Assembly: GCA_016906335.1 (NCBI GenBank)
Contig: JADEYG010000015.1
Location: 1,066,501-1,130,500, forward strand
Length of the DNA stretch: 64,000 nt
From: Novakomyces olei
Lineage: Eukaryota; Ascomycota; Novakomycetes; Novakomycetales; Novakomycetaceae
Reading direction: 5' to 3'
Positions 47,303 through 57,211 of the stretch are shown here, in pieces (the first letter of the stretch is position 1; every line of letters begins with the position of its first letter). Both the position numbers and the translations under genes were made by a program. Below the pieces are notes generated by a model. It had not been told where the DNA came from, did not search any database, and saw only the letters and a program-made list of their open reading frames with translations.

Positions 47303-47485
47303 TTGAAGAAAATGAATGCATGAATTCTGGACTTTTGAATTCATGCGTGCGCTGCTTGTCACAAAAGAAAATAATTAATCATATTGTATGTTCATTCCGC
47401 ATTCACAGTCCCTCCATCCGTGCGCGTACTAGTACGCGCACAAATATAGAATTATTCAGCGTCGAGGTCGCACGCCTGTCAAAGT

Positions 47486-47884
47486 TCAATCAAGATCCCA
47501 ATTAGCCTCTCGCGAAAGTCCCGCGAGCGCAAACAAATTGTCGCCAGTAGCGGCAGTGAGAAATCGCACCGAATTGCCCTGTATTGTTGCTGTATAATTT
47601 GCCAGCGCCTCTGTAAGAATCCATCGCTCGGCAGACGATATACGTAGGATCATTTGCTCTCTGATAATAGGCCCGTACGTACGCTTGTGGACATTTACCA
47701 CGTTTCTGCGAGCCAACAGCTCTGCTGCGACGTCAATTGACTCGCCAAAAAAGGATCTGACTGCCTGCGAAAGTAGGAACAGTATTTGAGAGTCTGACAA
47801 TGCGAAATCGCTCTTTTCCTCCTGACAGACAATATCTACACGCACATACGCAAACGGCACAGCCGCAAGCTTTTTGAGTCCCAT
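47486..47884 (-). CDS. RNase P/MRP subunit of the Rpp14/Pop5 family
   Basis: A 132-residue protein that resembles human Rpp14 in outline: YVRVDIVCQEE (Rpp14 has YMRVSLEME), then ILFLLSQAVRSFFGES, then EQMILRISSAERWILTEAL and a C-terminal FALAGLSREANWDLD (Rpp14 ends LALSGNSRELVLD). RNase P and MRP subunits of this fold help process tRNA and rRNA precursors in the nucleus. I chose the ATG at 47884 because homology starts near it; the frame is open for 23 more codons upstream. There is no intron. Pop5 or yeast Pop8 are possible alternatives within the same fold. It converges with the FN3 gene. Confidence 0.65.
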   Translation of the reverse strand: MGLKKLAAVPFAYVRVDIVCQEEKSDFALSDSQILFLLSQAVRSFFGESIDVAAELLARRNVVNVHKRTYGPIIREQMILRISSAERWILTEALANYTATIQGNSVRFLTAATGDNLFALAGLSREANWDLD

Positions 47885-48180
47885 AGCATGATTCGAGACG
47901 CGTTTGATCCTCGCGAAATGTAAATTACCAAGAAAAAGAATAATTTTAATCACAATTAAGTCACATCTTAGTCACATCTTAATCATATTGTTTCCAGCTT
48001 AGACTACTGCACTGCGGGATACAAGCAATAATACAGCAGTCTGCCTAACAAAATCTCAACCGATAATTATACTTTATACTGCCGCCTGAAATTATCCTAT
48101 AATATCGCCTTTCTCCTATCTGCCTGCTATCTCTAATTCTTTTTGCTTGAGCTAATCTTGTCATATCGATAACGACGCCA

Positions 48181-50092
48181 ATGGCTCCAGAGGGGAAGTC
48201 GGGCCAGCAATTATGGGGCGGCCGGTTCACGGGTACGCATAGTTTTAAATTTATAATGCTTACATCTAGGCCAAACTGACCCTTTAATGACGGCTTATAA
48301 TGTATGAAATGAAACCAGCAACTTTTTTTTTTTTTTCTCTTTTTGCTTTTTTTTTTTTCCTTTTTTTGGTCATTCTTACAAAGCCAGGAATCAATTCATT
48401 ATGATAAACGTATGCACTCGGCCGATGTACGCGGGTCTCAAGCGTATGCTCGTGCAATGTGCAAGCGTGGCATTTTGACAGAAAACGAACGTGATGAAAT
48501 CATACGAGGACTGGACGCAGTAGAGGCCGAATGGGCGGCTGGCAACTTTACAATACGGTCGACTGATGAAGACATTCATACGGCCAATGAGCGACGGCTG
48601 GGCGAAATAATTGGAACAAACATCGCTGGCAAATTGCACACTGGCCGTTCTCGCAATGATCAAGTTGCCACCGATATGCGGATCTGGCTACGAGAAGAAG
48701 CGGACAAGCTTATTGCTGTACTCAAAGAATTCATTAAAATCACAGCCTCTCGAGCCGCGAACGAAATAGACGCTCTAATACCGGGATACACTCATTTGCA
48801 GGTAGGCTTACCATTGCTTCCATTATATATTTTTGAATTTTTTTAGAGACTTGAGCTAAAATACAGCGCGCCCAACCCATACGCTGGGCGCATTGGCTCT
48901 GCTGCTATGCCTTTTACTTCAAATCCGATTTGGAACGTCTTGAACAGCTTCGTAAACGTATCAATCTGTTGCCTCTCGGGGCTGGAGCACTTGCAGGAAA
49001 CCCGTTTGCTGTTGACCGCGAGTTTCTACGTGAGCAACTGGGTTTTGATGGAATCATTATGAACTCTTTGCAGGCAGTCAGCGATCGAGATTTTGTAGCT
49101 GAGTTTTTGTACTGGGGCTCACAAACGATGAATCACATTAGTCGTTGGGCGGAAGACTTGATTATTTACAGCACAGCCGAGTTTGGCTTCATAACACTCG
49201 CTGATGCCTATAGGTATGATATTGTTGTCACCTTCAGAACATTGTTTCCTTTTGGCCTTATAATGCACTTGATACTTTTCACATCTATCGTGGGGTTTAC
49301 CATATTTCTGTGTCTTAGCTTCTAATCTTTGCTCCTTAATTTACGTTTTTCTTCTAATTCATAGTACTGGCAGCAGCTTGATGCCACAAAAGAAAAACTC
49401 AGACAGCTTGGAGCTTTTACGAGGAAAGAGCGGTCGTGTGTTTGGTCAGCTGGCAGGATTCCTTATGACGCTAAAAGGTGTTCCGAGTTCTTATGATAAG
49501 GACTTGCAGGAGGACAAGGAGCCTTTATTTGATTGCGTAAAGACATTGAGTGATTCTCTTTTAATCGCTACTGGCGTGCTGTCCACTCTGAGTATTCACG
49601 CGGACCGCATGAAGGCTGCTCTTACTATGGATATGCTGGCAACTGATTTGGCTGGTGAGTTGAGAACCTTGCTCTTTTTGTATCAAAAGCTATCTGTATA
49701 ATGAATATGTTTGATTACTTTATTTTGTCTGCTTTTAGACTAAATCAGATCAAGATTTGTTTTCATTTTTTTTTATTTCTTTTTTTAATTTCATACATTG
49801 TTAGATGTTTAATTATCCCGCTAATGTTCAAGATTATCTCGTACGCAAAGGTGTACCCTTCCGTGAGACTCATCATATCAGCGGATCGGCAGTTCGTCTG
49901 GCGGAAGAGCAAAAGCTCTCCGGAATTGACAAGTTATCTTTGGAAGAACTGAAACGGCTCCATCCGGCCTTTGACAACGACGTTTGCAGTGTTTTTGACT
50001 TTGAGGCGAGTGTAGAACGTCGCACTGCCATTGGAGGGACAAGTCGTGAATGCGTGCTTCAGCAGCTTCAAGTGCTGCGAGATTTTGCTTAA
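48181..50092 (+). CDS. ARG4: Argininosuccinate lyase
   Basis: A 464-residue enzyme of arginine biosynthesis that splits argininosuccinate into arginine and fumarate. Exons are 48181-48232, 48270-48301, 48388-48801, 48867-49213, 49365-49654 and 49833-50092, summing to 1,395 nt. The start is [21 protein letters not shown], spread over exons 1-2, followed by [13 protein letters not shown]. Further family marks are [15 protein letters not shown], the [16 protein letters not shown] block formed across intron 3, and the fumarase/aspartase-family signature [12 protein letters not shown]. Exon 2 is only 32 nt. The length equals that of other fungal ASL proteins, and nothing essential is missing. Confidence 0.96.
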
Positions 50093-50332
50093 ATGTACCA
50101 TAAATAAATGTACAATTGTGGACAGAGTTCATAACGAGAGTGAAGCTCGCATCGTTTTACTGTAAACTCGATTTTTTTGTTGGCAATCATCAAGTCTGTT
50201 TTAAATTTAAACAATTTTATCAAATTATTTATCTATATTTTCGTATTTATGTTTATATCCAATCTTTGACGATATTACATACACGTATTATAAACTATCC
50301 ATGATTCAAATCAAATGCATCACGCTTCCGTA

Positions 50333-53300
50333 TCAAACTGCCTGCATTTCCACTTGCTCGTAACCTTGCGCCCTAACCCTAAACAAATGCCTCCAATCGG
50401 CCCCTGAGTATAGGATACGCGTTACACGATGCCACCAGGGCACAGGCCCATTGGCCCGATGAGCCGCGAAATTCGGTTTCTGCCAGAACCTGAGCAGGAG
50501 ACTGCTGCATACAACAGATACACTGGAAAGTGCCATTGCGGCTCCCGCCATCATTGGATGCAGGGAAACACCAAACGGAACAAAGATGCCCATGGCAAAA
50601 GGTACAGCGATTAAATTGTAGCAAAAAGCCCACAATAAATTAAGTTTTATGCGCCGGAAAATCGCTCTTGAAAGCACAATTGACGCAGGAATATCGAGTA
50701 GATCGTCCCTCATTAATACGATACTGGCAGCGTCCATTGCCACGTCTGTGCTTGAAGCAAATGCAATACCTATGTCTGCAGCAGCCAGGGCCGGAGAGTC
50801 GTTGATTCCGTCGCCCACCATTGCCACTGCCTTGCCTCCTCTATTATTATTCAATTCTGCTTGGAATTTTTGCACTAGATCCTTCTTCCCTGCAGGCAAA
50901 ACGTCGCCAAAGACTCGATCAGTATCAATCCCCACTTGCCGGGCCACGTGCAAGGCGACCCGAGTACTGTCTCCAGAGACAATGCCGACACGGATTCCCA
51001 GCTGCTTCAGCACCTGCACTGTACGAGCTGCCTGAGGCCGTAGAGAGTCCCCGAGGATACAAGATCCGGCGTACGCGCCATCAACACCCAAACAAACGTG
51101 CGTGTATCCACTGGCCTCTGCGACAGCCGCCATTTCGTCAAAGACGGGGGTAAAGGAGTACCCATCCTCGGCCAAAAACGAGGGCTTGCCCACGAGAAAG
51201 GTGTGCGTGGCGGAACGTGCGCGCACGCCTTTGCCAGGCACTGCCTGCAAACTGTATCCAACAAAAGGAGAGTCCGGGTCAGTATTAGGGTTAGGGTCAA
51301 AATTAGGGTTAGGGTCAGTATTAGACTCAGGGTTAGGGTCAATATTAGAGTTAGGGTTAGGGTTATCATTTCCCAGTTTATTGCCCAGCTTTTCTAGCGC
51401 AATTGCCCTGAGAGCAAGGCCGATAGGGTGCTGTGTCGCACTCTCGACCTGATAGATGTACTGCCAAAACTGCAGCTCGTCAGCCAGCGTAGTGGCCGAG
51501 GCAATAAGCGAAACCCTGCCGGAGGTGAGTGTCCCCGTCTTGTCAAACAGGACTAATTGCACTTGCGTAACACGTTCCAGTACGGCTCCGCCCTTGATCA
51601 GAATCCCGTTACGTGCGCCCACACCAGTGCCCACCATAACTGCCGTGGGCGTCGCGAGTCCCAGGGCGCAGGGACAGGCTACTACAACGACAGAGATGCA
51701 CATCTTCAAGCAGGTCATTACCCGGCCGCCGTCGTGAGCGTGTTGGAAGACTGCCGGTGGAGGATGCATAGAGTAGCAGACTGTAATCCACACGACAAAA
51801 GTCAGGAGCGAGAGACAGAGCACAACGGGAACAAACACATTCGCTACCGCATCTGCGTACCTTTGGATAGGCGCACGGGATGCTTGAGCTTCTTGCACGA
51901 GTCTAACTATTTGGCCCAGTTGAGTGTCCCTTCCGGCTCTTGTTACTCTCACAATCAGTGGGGAAACTGACCCGTTGATTGTGCCCCCGATCACTGCATA
52001 CCCAGGTCCTTTCCTGACGGGTCTCGCTTCTCCAGTGATCATGGACTCGTCTACCGTGCCCTCTCCCCATACTACGAGTCCGTCAGCGGGTACTGCCGTC
52101 CCCGCTGGGACTGCAACAAGGTCCCCCCTTTGCAAGAGGCTGGAATCAATCTGCCGAGTGGGCGGGACATTTGTAAAGCAAATGCTCTTGTCTTTTTGTG
52201 TTTTATTTATGTCCTGCCCACTGTCGTCTCCATTGTTCTCTTCTCCACTGTTCTCTTCTCCACTGTTCTCTTCTCCACTGTTCTCTTCTCCACTGTTCTC
52301 TTCTCCATTGTTCTCTCCACTATTCTCGACTAGAAAAGCAGTTAGGGGAGCCAGCTGCAGCAGCTGTGAGAGCACTGAGCCTGTCAGGCCCTTGGCCCTT
52401 GTCTCCAGGTACTTGCCAATCGTCATAAACGTAATCACCATGGAGGCAGTTTCGAAAAAGACCATCGGCATCGTTCCACCACGAGTGGCGATGGATACAG
52501 CAACAGCTGCCAGGGAGAACGTGTAAGCTGCAGACACTCCGATGCAGATGAGAACGTCCATATTAGTAGTGTAATGCCTCAAGGCACGTGCTGCTCCAAT
52601 ATAAAACTTTTTACCGCTCGTCAATAAAACACCCGTCGTAAGTAGAGCACTAGCCAGGTCGCGCACGTATAGCCCCGAGATCCCCAGCACCGAGTGCGCT
52701 AAAACTGTATGCAAAACATTGAAATGAGGCAGTACCTTGTTAATCACGAAAACCGGTGTGGAAAGGATAAGAGAAGTGTACAGCGACGACCGCCATTCTA
52801 CGATTTGCCGAGTGCGTTCAAGGCTTTGCACTTGCACAGAAGCGTCTTGCCACTCGGGAGAGACTAAGGCATCAAAGCCAGCAGCATTTACGGCGGCAAT
52901 CAAGTCGCGAATGCCACATTGATCGGGGTCGTAATGGATCTCGGCCCGTTCCGTGACAAGATTGACGGAGCACCGTTGCACACCCGCAACATTGCTTAAA
53001 CACCGATCAACGGAGCAAGCACAGTTTGCACAGGTCATGCCGTATATCTGCAGTCGCGCCACATTGTCCTCTGCTGCTGGACTTGCAATAACCTGAGCGT
53101 CAAACCCGGCGGATTCTATACGCTCGACTATAGCGGACACTGGTAATACGTCAGGGTCGTGTGTGGCTACTGCCCGCTCAGTCAGGAGGGAGACGGAAAT
53201 TTTATACAGGCCGGGAAGGTTCTGGAACTGGCGTTCAATAGACGCCACACACGAGGCACACGTCATGCCAGAGATGGCGATATTCGTTACACTTGGTGCC

Positions 53301-53920
53301 ACTTGTAAAGCGCTCGACTCTGACAAATAAGGCTGCACCGAGTCTGCACGAGTCGGGTATTGCGACGGCGCAACTGCTTCAGTGCCCGCTGTTACACTGT
53401 GGATATTGTAATTTGGACCGTCTCGCACAGGGCCTGCAGTAGTTAGAAATCTGCCAATAATACCACGTAAAAGATCGTTGATCCAAGATTAGGGCTAAAG
53501 CTTGCTCAAGCATTATTGTAGCCTGTGTAGCTCGTATGCTCGAGGCAAATGCTCGAGGAAAAAGCAGCCGTCAATAATCATACCATCTGCTGAAACAGAA
53601 TCTTTGTTTAGACCAGTACTTTGCCGAGTACTGTCCTCCGTATCTTCGACCGCATCGAACCCGGCTTCGTCTATGGCACGGATCAGATCGGCTGAGTCGA
53701 CAGACTCGTCCGCCATAACTATGGCAGAGTCTGGGAGAGCCACGATTGCCTGCGCGACTCCATTTACCGAGAGCAGTGCGCTAGAAACTGCCTTTGTACA
53801 CGAGCCGCATGTCATTCCTGCACGGCAACGTTAGAAGCTGAAGCTGATTGACCGCTTACCTTCAACTACGAGACGCCTACACGTCTTACTGTGGGCCGCA
53901 CTAGCAGAGACAGCCGCCAT
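50333..53920 (-). CDS. CCC2: Copper-transporting P1B-type ATPase (Ccc2-like)
   Basis: An 1,131-residue copper pump that loads copper into the secretory pathway (Golgi). Exons are 53860-53920, 53584-53817 and 50333-53433. Three heavy-metal domains carry GMTCGSC (formed across intron 1), GMTCASC (about residue 153) and GMTCANC (about 229). The core has ITGEA (about 563), the copper-site CPC (about 683), the phosphorylated DKTGT (about 727), ATQHPIG, and GDGINDSP (about 971). Two insertions are unusual: Glu/Asn/Ser/Gly 5-residue repeats at about 466-503, before the actuator domain, and an Asn/Pro/Asp-rich stretch at about 783-817 in the nucleotide-binding domain, coded by degenerate telomere repeats. 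All catalytic motifs are intact. Confidence 0.96.
51276..51372 (-). repeat. Degenerate TTAGGG array inside the CCC2 coding exon
   Basis: The plus strand shows about twelve TTAGGG or near-TTAGGG units mixed with GGGTCAGTATTA-type variants. On the coding (minus) strand it reads CCCTAA-type and is translated as an Asn-Pro/Asp-Pro-rich segment. The frame stays open throughout. Confidence 0.9.
52220..52330 (-). repeat. 15-bp minisatellite inside the CCC2 coding exon
   Basis: About six copies of a 15-bp unit (ttctcttctccactg on the plus strand) encode the pentapeptide repeat Gly-Glu-Glu-Asn-Ser/Asn. The unit is a multiple of three, so copy-number change keeps the frame. Confidence 0.9.
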
Positions 53921-54997
53921 GGCCTTTTTGCCGCCGTGTTGCCGACCGGTGCTGCCCTGATCTGATAAAGGTTCTGTCAGATATGATTACAAATATGGTT
54001 CGATCTGATAAAAGAATGCGTATAATAATAGTACGACAATTGTCGAGCTGCCTACAAGTAACTTGTAAATTAAGTCAAAGAGACGGACACTGCTTTCTTA
54101 TATAGGACTGACTAGTCGTCGCTCAAGGCGGGAAAAGGCAGCGATTATGTTGGCAGCATATCGTATACACACCGCCGAGTGTCATAAAATGTTTTATGCG
54201 GTAGTAAAGCCGTGGCTTTTCCCGTATTTTGACTATTTTGAATGGGACATTGATTGGGTTGTTTGCTGTGCAACATCAAACGGTTCGTTCATTCGTTTCA
54301 CAATTTGTTTAATTTAATAATAATTATTATATATCAACAATAATTAGAGACGGGAATTAGCGGCAAACCGGTTAAGAAGTTTTAAAGTCTTTATGCTCGT
54401 ATACATGCTCATTATTGATTCATAATTTTCAGCCTCCCGATGATCTGTTTCAGATTTCTTCCCTTTTTGTTTCTTCATTTTTGTCTCTTCTTTTTTTGTC
54501 TCTTTTGTGGGGTAAAATACTCCTAGTGACCTCCAACTGCAATTATTTCAGGAATTATATTGTTTGTCTCATTTAAATGTCGGAAGCAAAGCTGGCAACA
54601 CTGGTATGGTTAAAATTAGTAGTGAATTCTTATTTGCTCAATATTCATTCTTTCCCAAAGCTTAAAGATGTTGAGGGCCAGGAGATCGTTCACATCATAA
54701 ACCTGACCACAGCGTTAGACGATAAGCTTTATTGGATTTTTCACATCAAAATTATAAATTGACTCTATTATGACGGCCCATTCTGTAGTACTGCATCACA
54801 AGAATGCAAATTGAAGGTAAAAAATGAAAAGGTAAGAAACAAAAGGTAAAAATTATTGCTTTAATTCGTTGTTAATTTCCAACAGCACACAGACCAACCC
54901 TAACCAACCCTAAAATCTTACACTAGAGTGAGCACGATTGGTCCCCACGAGATAATCACAGAATAAATGTGCCCGTATATCCAGCAGCACATTGAAC
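53921..54997. other. CCC2-CSN7 divergent region with a possible short ORF
   Basis: About 1.1 kb. A 61-codon ATG-initiated frame at 54577-54762 (starts MSEAKLATLVW) may be part of a small intron-containing gene, but I recognise nothing in it. Telomere-like ccaaccctaaccaaccctaa lies at 54895-54914, close to the CSN7 start. Confidence 0.45.
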
Positions 54998-55781
54998 ATG
55001 GCCGCAGCGCTCGAGGATTCACAGGTTCAGTATTACGCAGAAGTGCTTAACAACCCTAAACTATCGGACGCAGAGCGCAAATTGGTGTCTCTGGCAGCAT
55101 TCGGCCAATGGCACGATTATGCAGCTTATCGGTCAAATGCTCCACCAAACGCTCCTATTCTTGGCCCTACGGGCGAGGCCAAACTGCGCATTTCCACAAT
55201 AGTATCACTAGCGGCCAAGGCTCCGGTACACAAAACCCAGACTTTGCAAGTATAATTTTGTCTAACGTCAGGTACTGCCATTTGATCAACTGCAGACGGC
55301 ACTCGGCCCGATAACCGATAGTGCGCTAAGGCTTCTTGTAGCACAAGCCATATACACTCGGCGTGTGAGCGGCTACATTAGCCAAAAGCAGCAGGCTTTG
55401 ATCGTGACGGGCACGTCTGGCCGCGATGTTTCGCCCCAAAGCTACGCGGAACTGATTGACGGACTCAGCTCGTGGATCGAACGGAGCGACAGTGTGCTCG
55501 CCGACTTGTCTAGCGTGGAGGCAACTTTGCAAGAGGCCGTTGTTGCCGAACACGAGTATAGCGAAGCACCAGCGTTAAGGCCCAAACGCGTACTGAGCAA
55601 TGAGAATATCAGTGAATGGGTCGAGCGTGGTGGGAGTGTGGGCAGCAGTACGAGCGGCATGGATGTGGATGAACCGGCCGCAGATGCTGCTAAAAGAACG
55701 TAAGTAACACTGGCCCAGAACAGGGGACAGACATGTCTTGTCTTTACAGCTATTAATCTAATATCCAGCCGCGGAGTTTAG
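54998..55781 (+). CDS. COP9 signalosome subunit 7 (PCI domain)
   Basis: A 222-residue PCI-domain protein similar to CSN7. The COP9 signalosome removes Nedd8 from cullins in the nucleus and is present in most fungi but reduced in Saccharomyces. Exons are 54998-55225, 55272-55699 and 55769-55781. After a helical N-terminus, the PCI core reads KLRISTIVSLAAKAP joined to VLPFDQLQTALG by intron 1, then LRLLVAQAIYTRRVSGYISQ, spaced like human CSN7 (TIVSLASRMKCIPYSVL). The tail is acidic and Ser-rich. The upstream in-frame TTG is not used; ATG 54998 is the start. Confidence 0.85.
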
Positions 55782-56285
55782 GCCGTGCCGGCTTGCGTCT
55801 TGTGCGAGACGTATACATTGTACAAAAGTATGACGAATGATTAGCGTTTGGGAAATGATTTAAATACGATTTAAGTTTGAGTCAAAGGGACATAAATGGC
55901 GAACCCGAGAGTGGTAATACTACTTGGGTTTTGTCAGCAAGTCGTATACAATGACGCCAAAAACGCCTGGCACCGATATGAGTACAAGCCAACACATGCA
56001 ACCCTGGCGAGTAGACAACAGTAAACTGAGAGTAAACAATAGTACCAAAGTAAACCTATAGCTCTAAAGAGACCTTAAGTACCAAAAGTACCAAAAGTTC
56101 TAAAGTACCAAAAGTAAACCTAAAGTAAACCTAAAGAGACCTACAAAGACCTAAAGAGACCTAAACCTAAAGAGACCTAAACAAGACCAGTAGACCCACA
56201 TTTAAACGTAAAATATTAGCTCACGGGACTATGAACGTAAATATCCCGAATCTCCGAGCGTTGGCAATGTACGACGCAATGCACA
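55782..56285. repeat. Convergent 3' region of CSN7 and SDH4 with ctaaag-type repeats
   Basis: From about 56040 to 56190 the sequence is a degenerate repeat of agtaaacctaaag and agagacctaaa units. No gene recognised. Confidence 0.7.
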
Positions 56286-56786
56286 CTATGCGTGCCAAAT
56301 GCGTTTGATCGCTTCAGTCAGTCCGACATCGTTGGTGTTGAACGAGTACAGGCCGATCAAAGTGGCTGCAGTGGTCCCACGGAGGATCCACATGAGCACG
56401 TAATGAAGCCGGGGAAAGTCGCGTGTTGGAAAGTAGTCGGTGATACACGCATCAAAGCCGATATGAGAGTGGACGACGAGGAGACTGGCGAAGAGCGCGT
56501 CTGTAACAGGATGCAATCCCGTCCCGGAGACAAAAGGCGTCACTGTCAAGGGCACTAGGCTGATCGCAACAAGACGCTCGAAATCCCAATGCCACGATCC
56601 GTGAAGCCGGTTCGGTTCCGGCTGCTTAACGGCATCGTTAACCGTACCTTTAATCACCTGCGGACCCGCGGCAAACAGCGACCGAACCGGAACAACGTGT
56701 GCCGGAGATAAAGCGGCCGAGCGCCTCAGCAGGCCGATGCTGCTGCGGCATCCGAGACCGGGCTGTACACCTTTAACGCTAAACAT
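56286..56786 (-). CDS. SDH4: Succinate dehydrogenase membrane anchor subunit (CybS/Sdh4)
   Basis: A 166-residue subunit that anchors respiratory complex II in the inner mitochondrial membrane and helps bind ubiquinone and heme. The basic N-terminus (GLLRRSAALSPAHVVPVRSL) fits a presequence. The mature part has the family block LHGSWHWDFERLVAISLVPL, three hydrophobic helices, and HSHIGFDACITDYF, which includes the conserved histidine and the DY pair near the quinone site. I chose ATG 56786 (MFSVKG); an upstream in-frame ATG would add 32 residues with no homology. There is no intron, and it is divergent from beta-MPP. Confidence 0.93.
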   Translation of the reverse strand: MFSVKGVQPGLGCRSSIGLLRRSAALSPAHVVPVRSLFAAGPQVIKGTVNDAVKQPEPNRLHGSWHWDFERLVAISLVPLTVTPFVSGTGLHPVTDALFASLLVVHSHIGFDACITDYFPTRDFPRLHYVLMWILRGTTAATLIGLYSFNTNDVGLTEAIKRIWHA

Positions 56787-57211
56787 AACCGCGGTTGAGT
56801 GGTGAATTGGTTTGTGCTCTTTGGAGTAGGATTTTAAGTATGCCGTCTCGAACCAATCACAGCCGGGATAATTGGTGTACAAATAAGTGTATAAAAGTAT
56901 AAAAGTATAAATGAACAGTATGAAGTATTAAAGTAAAAGTATAAAAGTATAAATAGTTTTAGATAGATGAATAAAAGAATAATTTTATAATTTATAATTA
57001 TTTTATGAAAAGTAGGAATTAGAGTATAAAGAAAGTATAATCCACACGAATACACAAGTAACAACAGGTCAAGCGTACTCTGTTGTTCATGAAATACTCG
57101 TTCAATTTGTAGTACACTTTTTATACGATAATCAATGTATACATAATTTTCTACAAAAACTTGCCTCCGGCTCTGAGCTTCCCGATCGAAGAATCCATTG
57201 GTACTGCAGCA
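56787..57211. other. SDH4-MPPB divergent intergenic region
   Basis: About 425 bp, with ataaaagtataa-type repeats at about 56888-56955 and very AT-rich sequence. It is the shared promoter region of two mitochondrial protein genes. No other feature. Confidence 0.65.

Noticed and set aside
51924-52526. 200-codon plus-strand frame with SSPLF repeats
   Set aside because: It is antisense to CCC2 and its repeats are the complement of the coding minisatellite.
55250-55271. Apparent 22-nt intron in CSN7
   Set aside because: GTATAA...CTAACGTCAG would be only 22 nt. Using the upstream donor GTACAC at 55226 gives a 46-nt intron in the same phase and restores the exact spacing SLA-x5-LPF seen in CSN7 proteins, so the longer intron is preferred.
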